From NCBI RefSeq assembly GCF_000827595.2, contig NZ_LN776179.1, forward strand, positions 1 through 64,000: a stretch of DNA of 64,000 nt, read 5' to 3'. Positions 19,785 through 29,200 of the stretch are shown piece after piece (positions within the stretch are counted from its first letter, which is position 1; each line of letters opens with the position of its first letter). This DNA is from Necropsobacter massiliensis (GTDB taxonomy: Bacteria > Pseudomonadota > Gammaproteobacteria > Enterobacterales > Pasteurellaceae). Position numbers and translations under genes: made by a program. The notes below the pieces were generated by a model. The model searched no databases. It saw only the letters and a list, made by a program, of their open reading frames with translations, and was not told the origin of the DNA.

Positions 19785-20569
19785 TGTTTGATATTTTGCT
19801 TCCCGCTTGGCTGACCGGGATTTTACTGTCATTGATTACTGCCCCGCTCGGCGCTTTTGTGGTCTGGCGTAAAATGGCTTATTTCGGCGATACGCTGGCG
19901 CATTCCGCGCTGCTTGGCGTGGCGCTGGGGATGTTTCTGCATATCAATCCTTATCTGGCAATCGTCGTCCTTACCCTGCTGATTGCGGTGATGATGGTCT
20001 GGCTGGAAAGCAACACCCAGTTTTCGGTCGACACACTGCTTGGTATTATCGCGCACAGCTGCCTTTCTCTCGGGGTGGTAACGGTTGGGTTGCTGCACAA
20101 TGTGCGGGTAGATTTGATGGCGTATCTGTTCGGCGATCTGCTGGCAATTAGTTATGAAGACTTATATTTTATCGGCGGTGGAGCAATTTTCGTGATGCTG
20201 GCGCTGTTTTATTTCTGGAAACCGCTGCTGTCTACTACCGTCAGCCCGGAACTGGCGCAGGTGGAAGGGATCAATATTCGCCGGATGCGGTTTATCTTAA
20301 TGATGCTGACCGCGCTAACCATTGCACTGAGCATGAAATTCGTCGGCGCGCTGATTATTACTTCACTGCTGATTATCCCCGCCGCAACCGCTCGACGTTT
20401 CGCCCGCACACCGGAAACCATGGTGGGGATCGGCATACTAGTCAGCATGCTCTCCGTGTCACTGGGCTTAACCTTATCGGCATTCTACGACACTGCCGCC
20501 GGTCCGTCTGTGGTGATTTGCTCGACCTTGCTGTTTTTATTGTCATTATGCAAGAAAGAAACGAATTAA
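19784..20569 (+). CDS. znuB: Zinc ABC transporter permease ZnuB
   Basis: 261-residue permease of the ABC-3 (ZnuB/MntB) family with about eight hydrophobic segments. Typical blocks are [27 protein letters not shown] and [32 protein letters not shown]. It is translationally coupled to znuC and ends at an inverted-USS terminator shared with metF. Confidence 0.94.
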   Translation: MFDILLPAWLTGILLSLITAPLGAFVVWRKMAYFGDTLAHSALLGVALGMFLHINPYLAIVVLTLLIAVMMVWLESNTQFSVDTLLGIIAHSCLSLGVVTVGLLHNVRVDLMAYLFGDLLAISYEDLYFIGGGAIFVMLALFYFWKPLLSTTVSPELAQVEGINIRRMRFILMMLTALTIALSMKFVGALIITSLLIIPAATARRFARTPETMVGIGILVSMLSVSLGLTLSAFYDTAAGPSVVICSTLLFLLSLCKKETN

Positions 20570-20575
20570 AAATCG

Positions 20576-20612
20576 ACCGCACTTTGAGCATACGATGCAA
20601 ACAAAGTGCGGT
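20576..20612. terminator. Bidirectional USS-pair terminator between znuB and metF
   Basis: ACCGCACTTTG and CAAAGTGCGGT form an 11-bp stem with a 15-nt loop between the convergent znuB and metF genes. Confidence 0.75.
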
Positions 20613-20635
20613 GTAAAATTCGACTGCTTTGTGCC

Positions 20636-21568
<933 letters not shown>

Positions 21569-21690
21569 TCATCCATCCATGTGAATATGAATAATCAACG
21601 GATTTCAGTATTAAAATTAACCATAAAATGAATATGTGTCAATTTCAAATATTTCATTATTTTTATGAGCGGAATTCATAATAAACTTAT

Positions 21691-21719
21691 TTGTAGTCGT
21701 CTGGTGAATTCGCTATACT
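21691..21719 (+). promoter_or_regulatory. Sigma-70 promoter for the 700-residue protein
   Basis: TTGTAG, 17-nt spacer, TATACT. It lies inside the longer open frame, which shows that translation starts downstream at 21755. Confidence 0.65.
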
Positions 21720-21754
21720 CAAGAGAATTTCAACTTGTTAAGCTTAGGAATAAG

Positions 21755-23857
21755 ATGAATAAAAAAGCCAAAGTCACCTTGACCTTATCTGCCATCGCCG
21801 TCGCTTTAGGGATCGGCGCTCAATTTTACACCAATTACAAAATTGATCAGGTTTTACAGAATTTTCCTTATTCGTTGCGCGATCAGCTGACCTTGAACGT
21901 CAGCCAGCAAAACGCCAATTTCTTCAGCCGGGAACTGATGTTCAGCATTACCGACGCCGACGCGCAAAAAACCGATATTATCAGCACCAAACTGACCGCA
22001 CTGCCTTTCGCCGTAACTGCGGAATCGGAGCTGCCGCAAAATCTGGTGCGCGAGTTGAATAAAAAACTGAAGATCACCATTGATAAAAATATGATCAGCA
22101 GTAAATTTTCGGTGATCGGTGATTATCTGCAATCCAGCATTTCCACTCAATTCCGTGATTTGGCAAATACCTCACAGACGCTGGAAATTGATCTGAATTT
22201 TGCATCCAAAACGAAATTTATGGAAATTCAAAGCAGACTAACGGGCTTTAATTATGACGCCAATTCTAAACTCAACGGGTTGAAAACTAATCTGACCCTC
22301 GTTCCAGTCGGGCGCAGCCAGTATGATCTGGCGGATCTTGATCTCAGCCTCAACGATGCAGATATTTATCTGCTGGACGGTGATAACACGCACATTCGGC
22401 TCAACAAACTCAATTACAGTGTGAATAAATCGGTGTCCGCCGATACTTATGATCTCAATACGAATCTCAGCGGAGAAAAAGTGTATCTTTCCGACAAAAA
22501 CCGCAAAGAGGATAAAATCGAAATCAGCGGATTACAAATTTCCACTGCCCAAAACGGCATCCCAAACGAACTGGTTTTCGCAAATATCCTAAATACGTCG
22601 GACAAAAACAGCATTGATTATCCGAAAGCGATCAACCTGTTATTGGATCTTTTATTTAATAACCGGCAATCGGAAGCCAATATCAGCATCACGGCATTAA
22701 ATGTGCCGCAACAACAGCAAACCACCTTTGCGCTGAAAAATGCCAATTTGGCGTTTAAAGGCAATTATCAGGATAAACAAAATGCCGAATTTAATCTGAC
22801 CTTTCGCCTTGACGAACTGAACGCCAATCCGCAAACAAAACGACCGCTGAAGATAAGCGGCATTGAGCTGGAAAACAACGTCTCCCGTTCCGATTTAGCC
22901 GCCCGTTTAACTTGGCTGAAAGGCGCTTTTGCGTTATTTAACCGCACGCCGGATAACAATGAACACCAAGCACCGACAAAAGATAATCCGGAATTTTTGA
23001 CGGCATTAACGGATTTCGCACACAATTTCAATGAAACCACGGCGCTCAAATTGCGTGTCAACAGCCTGTCTTGGCAGGAAAATACGCAGGCTAACGGATT
23101 AAACCTAAACTATAGCGAAGCACCGACAGCGCAGAACGGCTATGCCATTCAACTTAACGGCAGCTTGGAAAAATACCGCAACGAACAAGACGGGCTGCAA
23201 CTCAGCAACCTTAGCCTGAACCTGCCAGCGAAGGTAGACGATTTTCAGCGCCTGCTGCCGTATTATATTTGCTCTCAGCACCTTATCGACACTTACTGCG
23301 CCGCCAATTTGACAGAGCAAACCTTAGCCAAACAATGGGTTGATGTGATCAATGTCGGCTTTAGTATAACCGGCGATATCAGCGCCAATTTGGATTCCGT
23401 GCCGGCAAGCGAAAATGCCGACATCAACGCGTCGTTGAAGGTCAATATTCCGCCGTCGGCAAACGATAAAAGCGAAAATCATGCAACCCTGATAGGTGAA
23501 CGTCTGGAACAAGCCGATACGGTTATTACGCTGACTGTGCCGACCTTATTGCTCAGCGACGAAAACCCAATCAAAGCCAAGCTGAAAAGCGAAAGCCGCT
23601 TCTGGCGCGGGCTAAATACTATCATCAAGCCGGACAATCAGTTATCCCGTTACTTCGTAGAGGAAAATGATCGCTATACGTACCGTTTTGAGAAAAATGC
23701 AAACGGTGAATTTGTTAACGGCAAACCGTTGTCGCAGCTGGAACAGGAAATAGAACCAGAACAGCAACAGACCACACCGCAAACGGAAGAACACCAACAG
23801 CACCCGGATCCGGCAATCGCACCGGCAGAAACCGACGCACTACAGCCGACACAATAA
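21755..23857 (+). CDS. Large single-anchor envelope protein, possibly DUF945-like
   Basis: 700 residues after choosing the ATG with TTAGGA before it. A single N-terminal hydrophobic segment (residues about 6-24) is followed by FYTNYKIDQVLQNFPYSL and a long, mostly beta-strand periplasmic region without cysteine-rich or enzymatic motifs. The C-terminal ~40 residues are Gln/Glu/Pro/Thr-rich and probably disordered. The start resembles the DUF945 (YdgA) layout (anchor, Tyr/Gln-rich stretch, then a FFSRELMF block comparable with RGFFSS of the protein encoded at 42696-44144). Function unknown; a distant DUF945 or AsmA-like relation is only inferred. Confidence 0.8.
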   Translation: MNKKAKVTLTLSAIAVALGIGAQFYTNYKIDQVLQNFPYSLRDQLTLNVSQQNANFFSRELMFSITDADAQKTDIISTKLTALPFAVTAESELPQNLVRELNKKLKITIDKNMISSKFSVIGDYLQSSISTQFRDLANTSQTLEIDLNFASKTKFMEIQSRLTGFNYDANSKLNGLKTNLTLVPVGRSQYDLADLDLSLNDADIYLLDGDNTHIRLNKLNYSVNKSVSADTYDLNTNLSGEKVYLSDKNRKEDKIEISGLQISTAQNGIPNELVFANILNTSDKNSIDYPKAINLLLDLLFNNRQSEANISITALNVPQQQQTTFALKNANLAFKGNYQDKQNAEFNLTFRLDELNANPQTKRPLKISGIELENNVSRSDLAARLTWLKGAFALFNRTPDNNEHQAPTKDNPEFLTALTDFAHNFNETTALKLRVNSLSWQENTQANGLNLNYSEAPTAQNGYAIQLNGSLEKYRNEQDGLQLSNLSLNLPAKVDDFQRLLPYYICSQHLIDTYCAANLTEQTLAKQWVDVINVGFSITGDISANLDSVPASENADINASLKVNIPPSANDKSENHATLIGERLEQADTVITLTVPTLLLSDENPIKAKLKSESRFWRGLNTIIKPDNQLSRYFVEENDRYTYRFEKNANGEFVNGKPLSQLEQEIEPEQQQTTPQTEEHQQHPDPAIAPAETDALQPTQ

Positions 23858-23862
23858 AGTGC

Positions 23863-23905
23863 AAAGTGCGGTGAAAAAATTGAAAATTTCCACCGCACTT
23901 TCTTT
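23863..23905 (+). terminator. USS-pair terminator after the 700-residue protein
   Basis: AAAGTGCGGTG (23863-23873) and CACCGCACTTT (23891-23901) form an 11-bp stem that extends through A/T pairs towards the loop, followed by CTTT. Confidence 0.78.
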
Positions 23906-23930
23906 ACAAATCGGAAAATCCTCCTACAAT
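23903..23930 (+). promoter_or_regulatory. Sigma-70 promoter of trhP
   Basis: TTTACA, 16-nt spacer, TACAAT. The predicted start of transcription near 23937 gives a leader of about 60 nt that begins with the two hairpins described next. Confidence 0.6.
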
Positions 23931-23946
23931 AGCCTTTCCCTAAACG

Positions 23947-23982
23947 ACCTGCCCACGCGGCAGGTTCTGACTTGTAATCAGA
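23947..23982 (+). promoter_or_regulatory. Structured trhP leader: hairpin plus tRNA-Thr(UGU) anticodon-arm mimic
   Basis: Two perfect adjacent hairpins. The first is ACCTGCC, loop CACGC, GGCAGGT (23947-23965). The second is TCTGA, loop CTTGTAA, TCAGA (23966-23982), a 5-bp stem with a 7-nt loop, the exact geometry of an anticodon arm. The loop has U33, UGU at positions 34-36, and A37-A38. The inner 15 nt equal the anticodon arm of E. coli tRNA-Thr(UGU) as I recall it. No D or T arm is present, so it is not a tRNA gene. It ends about 4 nt before the AAGAGA ribosome-binding region of trhP, whose product family modifies U34. Autoregulation is inferred. Confidence 0.6.
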
Positions 23983-23997
23983 CACAAAGAGACATTT

Positions 23998-25380
23998 ATG
24001 ACAACTCCGTTCAAGCCCGAACTGCTTTCGCCGGCAGGTTCGCTGAAAAATATGCGCTATGCTTTCGCTTACGGCGCCGATGCGGTATATGCCGGTCAAC
24101 CCCGCTACAGCCTGCGCGTACGCAACAATGAATTTAATCACGCCAATTTAAAAATCGGTATCGATGAAGCCCATGCCTTAGGCAAAAAATTCTATGTGGT
24201 GGTCAATATCGCGCCGCACAACTCCAAATTAAAAACGTTTATCAAAGACTTACAGCCGGTCATCGAAATGAAACCCGACGCGCTGATCATGTCCGATCCC
24301 GGTTTAATTATGCTGGTACGCGAACATTTCCCGCATATGGATATTCATCTGTCGGTGCAGGCTAACGCAGTCAACTGGGCAACGGTAAAATTCTGGCGGC
24401 AACTGGGGCTGACCCGCGTGATTCTCTCGCGCGAGCTGTCGCTTGAAGAAATCGGCGAAATTCGTCGACAGGTGCCGGATATCGAAATTGAAATTTTCGT
24501 ACACGGTGCCTTATGTATGGCTTATTCCGGACGTTGTCTGCTGTCTGGCTATATCAATAAGCGCGATCCAAATCAGGGCACTTGCACCAATGCCTGCCGC
24601 TGGGAATATTCCGTTAGCGAAGGCAAAGAAGACGAAATCGGCAATATCGTTAACGCCGCGGAGCACATTCCGGTCAAAAATATTGCCCCGACCTTGGGCG
24701 ACGGCGCGACAACCGATAAAGTGTTCCTACTGGCGGAAAGTCAGCGCCCGGAAGAAAAAATGTCTGCTTTTGAAGACGAACACGGCACCTATATTATGAA
24801 TTCAAAGGATCTGCGCGCTGTACAGCATGTGGAACAACTGACAAAGCTGGGGGTTCATTCGCTGAAAATCGAAGGGCGCACTAAATCCTTCTATTATTGT
24901 GCCAGAACCGCACAGGTATATCGTAAAGCCATTGACGATGCGGCGGCGGGCAAACCGTTTGACCCAAGCCTGATGGATACGCTGGAAAGCCTTGCTCACC
25001 GCGGTTATACCGAAGGTTTTCTGCGCCGCCATACGCATGACGAATATCAAAATTACGAGTACGGCTACTCGATTTCCGAACGTCAGCAGTTTGTCGGCGA
25101 GTTTACCGGCATGCGCAAAGGCGGTTTGGCGGAAGTGGCGGTAAAAAACAAATTTTTACTCGGCGATGAAGTGGAATTAATGACGCCACAGGGCAATATC
25201 GTATTTACTCTCAAGCGCCTGCTTAACCGCAAAGGTGAAAATGTAGATACCGCTCCCGGCGACGGACATTTTGTCTTTCTCGACGTGCCGGAAGAAATTG
25301 ATCTAAATTACGCCCTGTTAATGCGCAATTTAATGGGTACGGATACCAGAAATCCGCATAATAAAAAAGCGGCTGAGTGA
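23998..25380 (+). CDS. trhP: tRNA U34 hydroxylation protein TrhP (YegQ, U32 peptidase family)
   Basis: 460-residue member of the U32 family needed, with prephenate-derived factors, for 5-hydroxyuridine at tRNA wobble position 34, the precursor of cmo5U/mo5U. The start ELLSPAGSLKNMRYAFAYGADAVYAG and the U32 signature EIFVHGALCMAYSGRCLLS (near residues 165-185) are intact, followed by conserved cysteines (CTNACRWEY) and the C-terminal U32 beta domain. Length is near E. coli YegQ (453). It stands alone on its transcript, with its own promoter and a structured leader carrying an anticodon-arm-like hairpin. Confidence 0.93.
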   Translation: MTTPFKPELLSPAGSLKNMRYAFAYGADAVYAGQPRYSLRVRNNEFNHANLKIGIDEAHALGKKFYVVVNIAPHNSKLKTFIKDLQPVIEMKPDALIMSDPGLIMLVREHFPHMDIHLSVQANAVNWATVKFWRQLGLTRVILSRELSLEEIGEIRRQVPDIEIEIFVHGALCMAYSGRCLLSGYINKRDPNQGTCTNACRWEYSVSEGKEDEIGNIVNAAEHIPVKNIAPTLGDGATTDKVFLLAESQRPEEKMSAFEDEHGTYIMNSKDLRAVQHVEQLTKLGVHSLKIEGRTKSFYYCARTAQVYRKAIDDAAAGKPFDPSLMDTLESLAHRGYTEGFLRRHTHDEYQNYEYGYSISERQQFVGEFTGMRKGGLAEVAVKNKFLLGDEVELMTPQGNIVFTLKRLLNRKGENVDTAPGDGHFVFLDVPEEIDLNYALLMRNLMGTDTRNPHNKKAAE

Positions 25381-25404
25381 CAATAATATTTTGTTAAAAA
25401 TATG

Positions 25405-25432
25405 TTGCAATTGTAAAACTTATGTATATAAT
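25405..25432 (+). promoter_or_regulatory. Strong sigma-70 promoter upstream of a terminator
   Basis: TTGCAA, 16-nt spacer, perfect TATAAT. It points at an intrinsic terminator only about 40 bp downstream, so it would produce a short RNA. Confidence 0.65.
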
Positions 25433-25439
25433 AGAGCCG

Positions 25440-25498
25440 TACCCTAAAAAGTATGACTCCAAATATATTCGCCCTTTCTGTTGAAAGGGCATTTTTTT
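25440..25498 (+). ncRNA. Candidate ~60-nt small RNA between trhP and queA
   Basis: Transcription from the TATAAT promoter would begin near 25440 and end at the terminator at 25471-25498. The 5' part can fold: GAGCCGTAC (25434-25442) pairs with GTATGACTC with one mismatch and one G-T pair around an A-rich loop, although the left arm partly precedes the predicted start. It is separated from queA by queA's own promoter, so it may be an independent RNA and not a leader. No known family recognised. Confidence 0.4.
25471..25498 (+). terminator. Intrinsic terminator of the candidate small RNA
   Basis: GCCCTTT, 6-nt loop, AAAGGGC, then ATTTTTTT. It has textbook form and no USS. Confidence 0.88.
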
Positions 25499-25524
25499 GC
25501 GACAATATTAAAACCGAATTTTAC

Positions 25525-25553
25525 TTGTACTCACCGACAATTCGCACTAGACT
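25525..25553 (+). promoter_or_regulatory. Probable queA promoter
   Basis: TTGTAC, 17-nt spacer, TAGACT, ending about 40 bp before the queA start codon and downstream of the terminator. Confidence 0.5.
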
Positions 25554-25594
25554 ACGCCATTCAGTTTTTTAATCTGCAAACAAAAAGTTATTCT

Positions 25595-26686
25595 ATGCGT
25601 GTTTCCGATTTTTATTTTGATTTACCAGACGAATTAATCGCCCGTTACCCGAAACCCGAGCGCACCGCCAGCCGTTTGTTACAGCTAAACGGCGAAAACG
25701 GTGAAATTTTTCACCGCACTTTTACCGATATTGTGGCATTGATTAATCCCGGCGATCTGCTGATCTTCAATAATACTCGTGTCATCCCGGCGCGGATATT
25801 CGGTCGCAAAGCCAGCGGCGGCAAAGTAGAAGTATTGGTCGAGCGAATTCTGGCAGAAAACCGCTTGCTCGCGCATATCCGCGCCTCCAAAGCACCAAAA
25901 GAAGGCGCCGAATTATTGCTGGGCGAAGACAAATTAGGCGCAGGCAATGGTATTGCCGCTACTATGATTGCGCGTCAGGGCGCATTATTTGAGCTGGAAA
26001 TTGCCGAAAAAAACACCGCACTTTTCGATTTGTTGCAGCAAATCGGTCATATCCCGCTGCCGCCTTATATTGATCGTCCCGATGAAGAAGCGGATAAAGA
26101 ACGCTATCAAACGGTCTATAATAAAGTGCCGGGTGCGGTAGCCGCGCCAACCGCGGGGTTGCATTTCGACGATGAATTACTGGCTAAACTAAAACAAAAA
26201 GGCGTGAATTTCGCTTTCGTCACGTTGCACGTCGGCGCCGGCACATTTCAACCGGTGCGAGTGGAAAATATCGAAGATCACATTATGCACGCCGAATACG
26301 CGCAGGTGTCACAAGAAGTGGTCGATGCCGTGCTGGCGACCAAACAACGCGGCAAGCGTGTTATTGCCGTCGGTACCACGTCCGTGCGTTCCATCGAAAG
26401 CGCTGCATTAGCCGCAGAACAGCAAGGTTGCGGACAATTACTTGTACCCTATTTCTCCGATACCTCGATCTTTATCTATCCCGGCAAAACCTTTCGAGTT
26501 ACCGATTGCTTAATCACAAACTTCCACTTGCCGGAAAGCACCCTGATTATGCTGGTCTCAGCATTTGCAGGTTATTCGCACACCATGGCGGCGTATCAAA
26601 GTGCGGTGAAAAATCACTACCGTTTTTTCAGTTACGGCGATGCGATGTTTATCACCAAAAATGCGCATGTGGTGGGATTGGATTAA
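25595..26686 (+). CDS. queA: S-adenosylmethionine:tRNA ribosyltransferase-isomerase QueA
   Basis: 363-residue enzyme that turns 7-aminomethyl-7-deazaguanine at tRNA position 34 into epoxyqueuosine using SAM. The start [20 protein letters not shown] is diagnostic. Other conserved blocks are [44 protein letters not shown]-like text, and [12 protein letters not shown]. An upstream in-frame extension is ignored because it lies before the likely promoter and the length fits Haemophilus QueA. It is followed by tgt, the preceding step of the pathway. Confidence 0.96.
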   Translation: MRVSDFYFDLPDELIARYPKPERTASRLLQLNGENGEIFHRTFTDIVALINPGDLLIFNNTRVIPARIFGRKASGGKVEVLVERILAENRLLAHIRASKAPKEGAELLLGEDKLGAGNGIAATMIARQGALFELEIAEKNTALFDLLQQIGHIPLPPYIDRPDEEADKERYQTVYNKVPGAVAAPTAGLHFDDELLAKLKQKGVNFAFVTLHVGAGTFQPVRVENIEDHIMHAEYAQVSQEVVDAVLATKQRGKRVIAVGTTSVRSIESAALAAEQQGCGQLLVPYFSDTSIFIYPGKTFRVTDCLITNFHLPESTLIMLVSAFAGYSHTMAAYQSAVKNHYRFFSYGDAMFITKNAHVVGLD

Positions 26687-26720
26687 GTTTTTCAATCTAA
26701 AAAATAAATTTTGCTGATCA

Positions 26721-26750
26721 TACTTTCTTTTGTGCAAGCAAAAGAAAGTA
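26721..26750. repeat. Perfect 12-bp hairpin repeat between queA and tgt
   Basis: TACTTTCTTTTG, 6-nt loop TGCAAG, CAAAAGAAAGTA: a perfect 12-bp inverted repeat with almost all purines on one arm. It resembles the CTTTCTTTTG...CAAAAGAAAG hairpins dispersed in many gamma-proteobacterial genomes. Only one copy was seen in this window. It may act as an RNA stability or termination element between queA and tgt. Confidence 0.65.
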
Positions 26751-26751
26751 G

Positions 26752-27969
<1,218 letters not shown>

Positions 27970-27990
27970 TGTAAAGAGAAAGAAAACAGA

Positions 27991-28503
27991 ATGCTTAATT
28001 TCAATACGCCGCCTTCCGTAGGCTGGGATGATCCCATTGATATGCTATATGCCTGTCACGGTAAAGTGAAAGGGTTCTGCCGCCAACTGCGGATTCTGCC
28101 CGAGTATTTACAGACGAAGGGAATCAATCAAGCGGTAAAAAACGATGTGCGGCAAATTCTGACGTATTTCAATCACTCGGCGCCGCTGCATCATGAAGAT
28201 GAAGAAAAAGATTTTTTCCCGGCGTTGCTTAGATATGTGCCTGATGCCCAACAGGATATTGATGCTCTTGAACGGCAGCATCTTGATTTGCACCAAAACT
28301 GGACGCGCCTGTCCGTCCAGTTGGAAGCGCTGTTAAATGATGAACGTATGGATGTTGACCGCACCTTAATTGATGCTTTCATCGCCGCTTATGACCGCCA
28401 TATCGCGCGCGAAGAGCCGTTGTTTGAATTAGGCAAGCAGCAACTGTCGATAGACGAACTGCAAGCCATGGGAAAAATAATGGCGGCGCGACGGAAAATA
28501 TAA
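27991..28503 (+). CDS. Hemerythrin-like HHE-domain protein
   Basis: 170 residues, all helical, with the His/Glu pattern of an HHE cation-binding domain: HGKVKGFCRQL, LHHEDEEKDFFPALL, LERQHLDLH and YDRHIAREEPLFELG. Such proteins bind a di-iron centre and respond to oxygen, NO or iron. No signal peptide or attached output domain. It is 21 bp after tgt and 14 bp before the TusA-like gene, so all three are probably co-transcribed. A role in iron-sulphur or sulphur metabolism is plausible but inferred. Confidence 0.85.
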   Translation: MLNFNTPPSVGWDDPIDMLYACHGKVKGFCRQLRILPEYLQTKGINQAVKNDVRQILTYFNHSAPLHHEDEEKDFFPALLRYVPDAQQDIDALERQHLDLHQNWTRLSVQLEALLNDERMDVDRTLIDAFIAAYDRHIAREEPLFELGKQQLSIDELQAMGKIMAARRKI

Positions 28504-28517
28504 GGCGAGCGCACAAG

Positions 28518-28739
28518 ATGACTGAATATGCACTGGATTTAACCGAATTCAGCTGTCCGATTCCGTTATTAAGAACTAAACGGGCACTGGCTCAATTACA
28601 TCCACAGGATATTTTATACCTGCACTTGAATCTTTTCAGTTCAATTGATGATTTTCAATTATTATGCCGCCAAACAGGCTGGCGACTTATTCGTATCGAG
28701 CAGTTTCCCACATATCAGCGGCTGGTGATCGGAAAATAA
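28518..28739 (+). CDS. TusA/SirA-like sulfur-carrier protein
   Basis: 73-residue small protein of the TusA fold. The N-terminus has the signature CPIPLLRTKRALAQL with the persulfide-carrying Cys (residue 13) and the following Pro. The second half (WRLIRIEQFPTYQRLVIGK) fits the beta strand that closes the two-layer sandwich. TusA proteins relay sulfur, for example to tRNA 2-thiouridine synthesis or molybdenum cofactor enzymes. It lies directly after the hemerythrin-like gene. Whether it replaces a canonical TusA cannot be judged here. Confidence 0.8.
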   Translation: MTEYALDLTEFSCPIPLLRTKRALAQLHPQDILYLHLNLFSSIDDFQLLCRQTGWRLIRIEQFPTYQRLVIGK

Positions 28740-28863
28740 TTCCGCAGCGCCGTTTTTGTGCGCCTCCAACATAAAATATTTTTCACATTAAGCCGGTTTT
28801 ATGCTATTTTAGCCACCTGTTTTTTCTGGAATTATGATTAATTTAACTTAAAAAGGATAAAAA

Positions 28864-29166
28864 ATGGAAGCTCAACAAGGTAGCCCAATGTCAATGTTGT
28901 TTATTTTCGTGATTTTCGGTCTGATTTTCTACTTTATGATTTATCGTCCGCAGGCGAAACGCAACAAAGCCCATAAACAATTAATGTCCGAGTTGGCAAA
29001 AGGAACCAAAGTGCTGACTTCCGGCGGATTAATGGGCAAAATTACTAAAATTTCACCGGACAGCGATGATGTAGTGATCGCCTTAAATTCTAAAACCGAA
29101 GTCAGTATTCAACGCAACTTTATCGTTTCCGTCTTACCGAAAGATCAACCAATCAGCGATCTTTAA
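28864..29166 (+). CDS. yajC: Sec translocon accessory subunit YajC
   Basis: 100-residue protein with one N-terminal membrane helix (MLFIFVIFGLIFYFMIYRPQAKR) and a cytoplasmic YajC domain (LTSGGLMGKITKI). Part of the SecDF-YajC complex that assists protein export. AAAAAGGA precedes the ATG; it is 34 bp upstream of secD in the conserved yajC-secD-secF order. Confidence 0.94.
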   Translation: MEAQQGSPMSMLFIFVIFGLIFYFMIYRPQAKRNKAHKQLMSELAKGTKVLTSGGLMGKITKISPDSDDVVIALNSKTEVSIQRNFIVSVLPKDQPISDL

Positions 29167-29200
29167 TGTTTAATCTATTCCGCAAGGGAACAGGAAATCT

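Noticed and set aside
23941-23997. A complete or partial tRNA gene upstream of trhP
   Set aside because: Only an anticodon arm is present; no acceptor, D or T arm can be formed from the flanking bases.
25450-25570. A preQ1 riboswitch or leader peptide before queA
   Set aside because: The preQ1-I core pattern is not present, and a 39-codon frame starting at 25452 has no ribosome binding site and spans the terminator.
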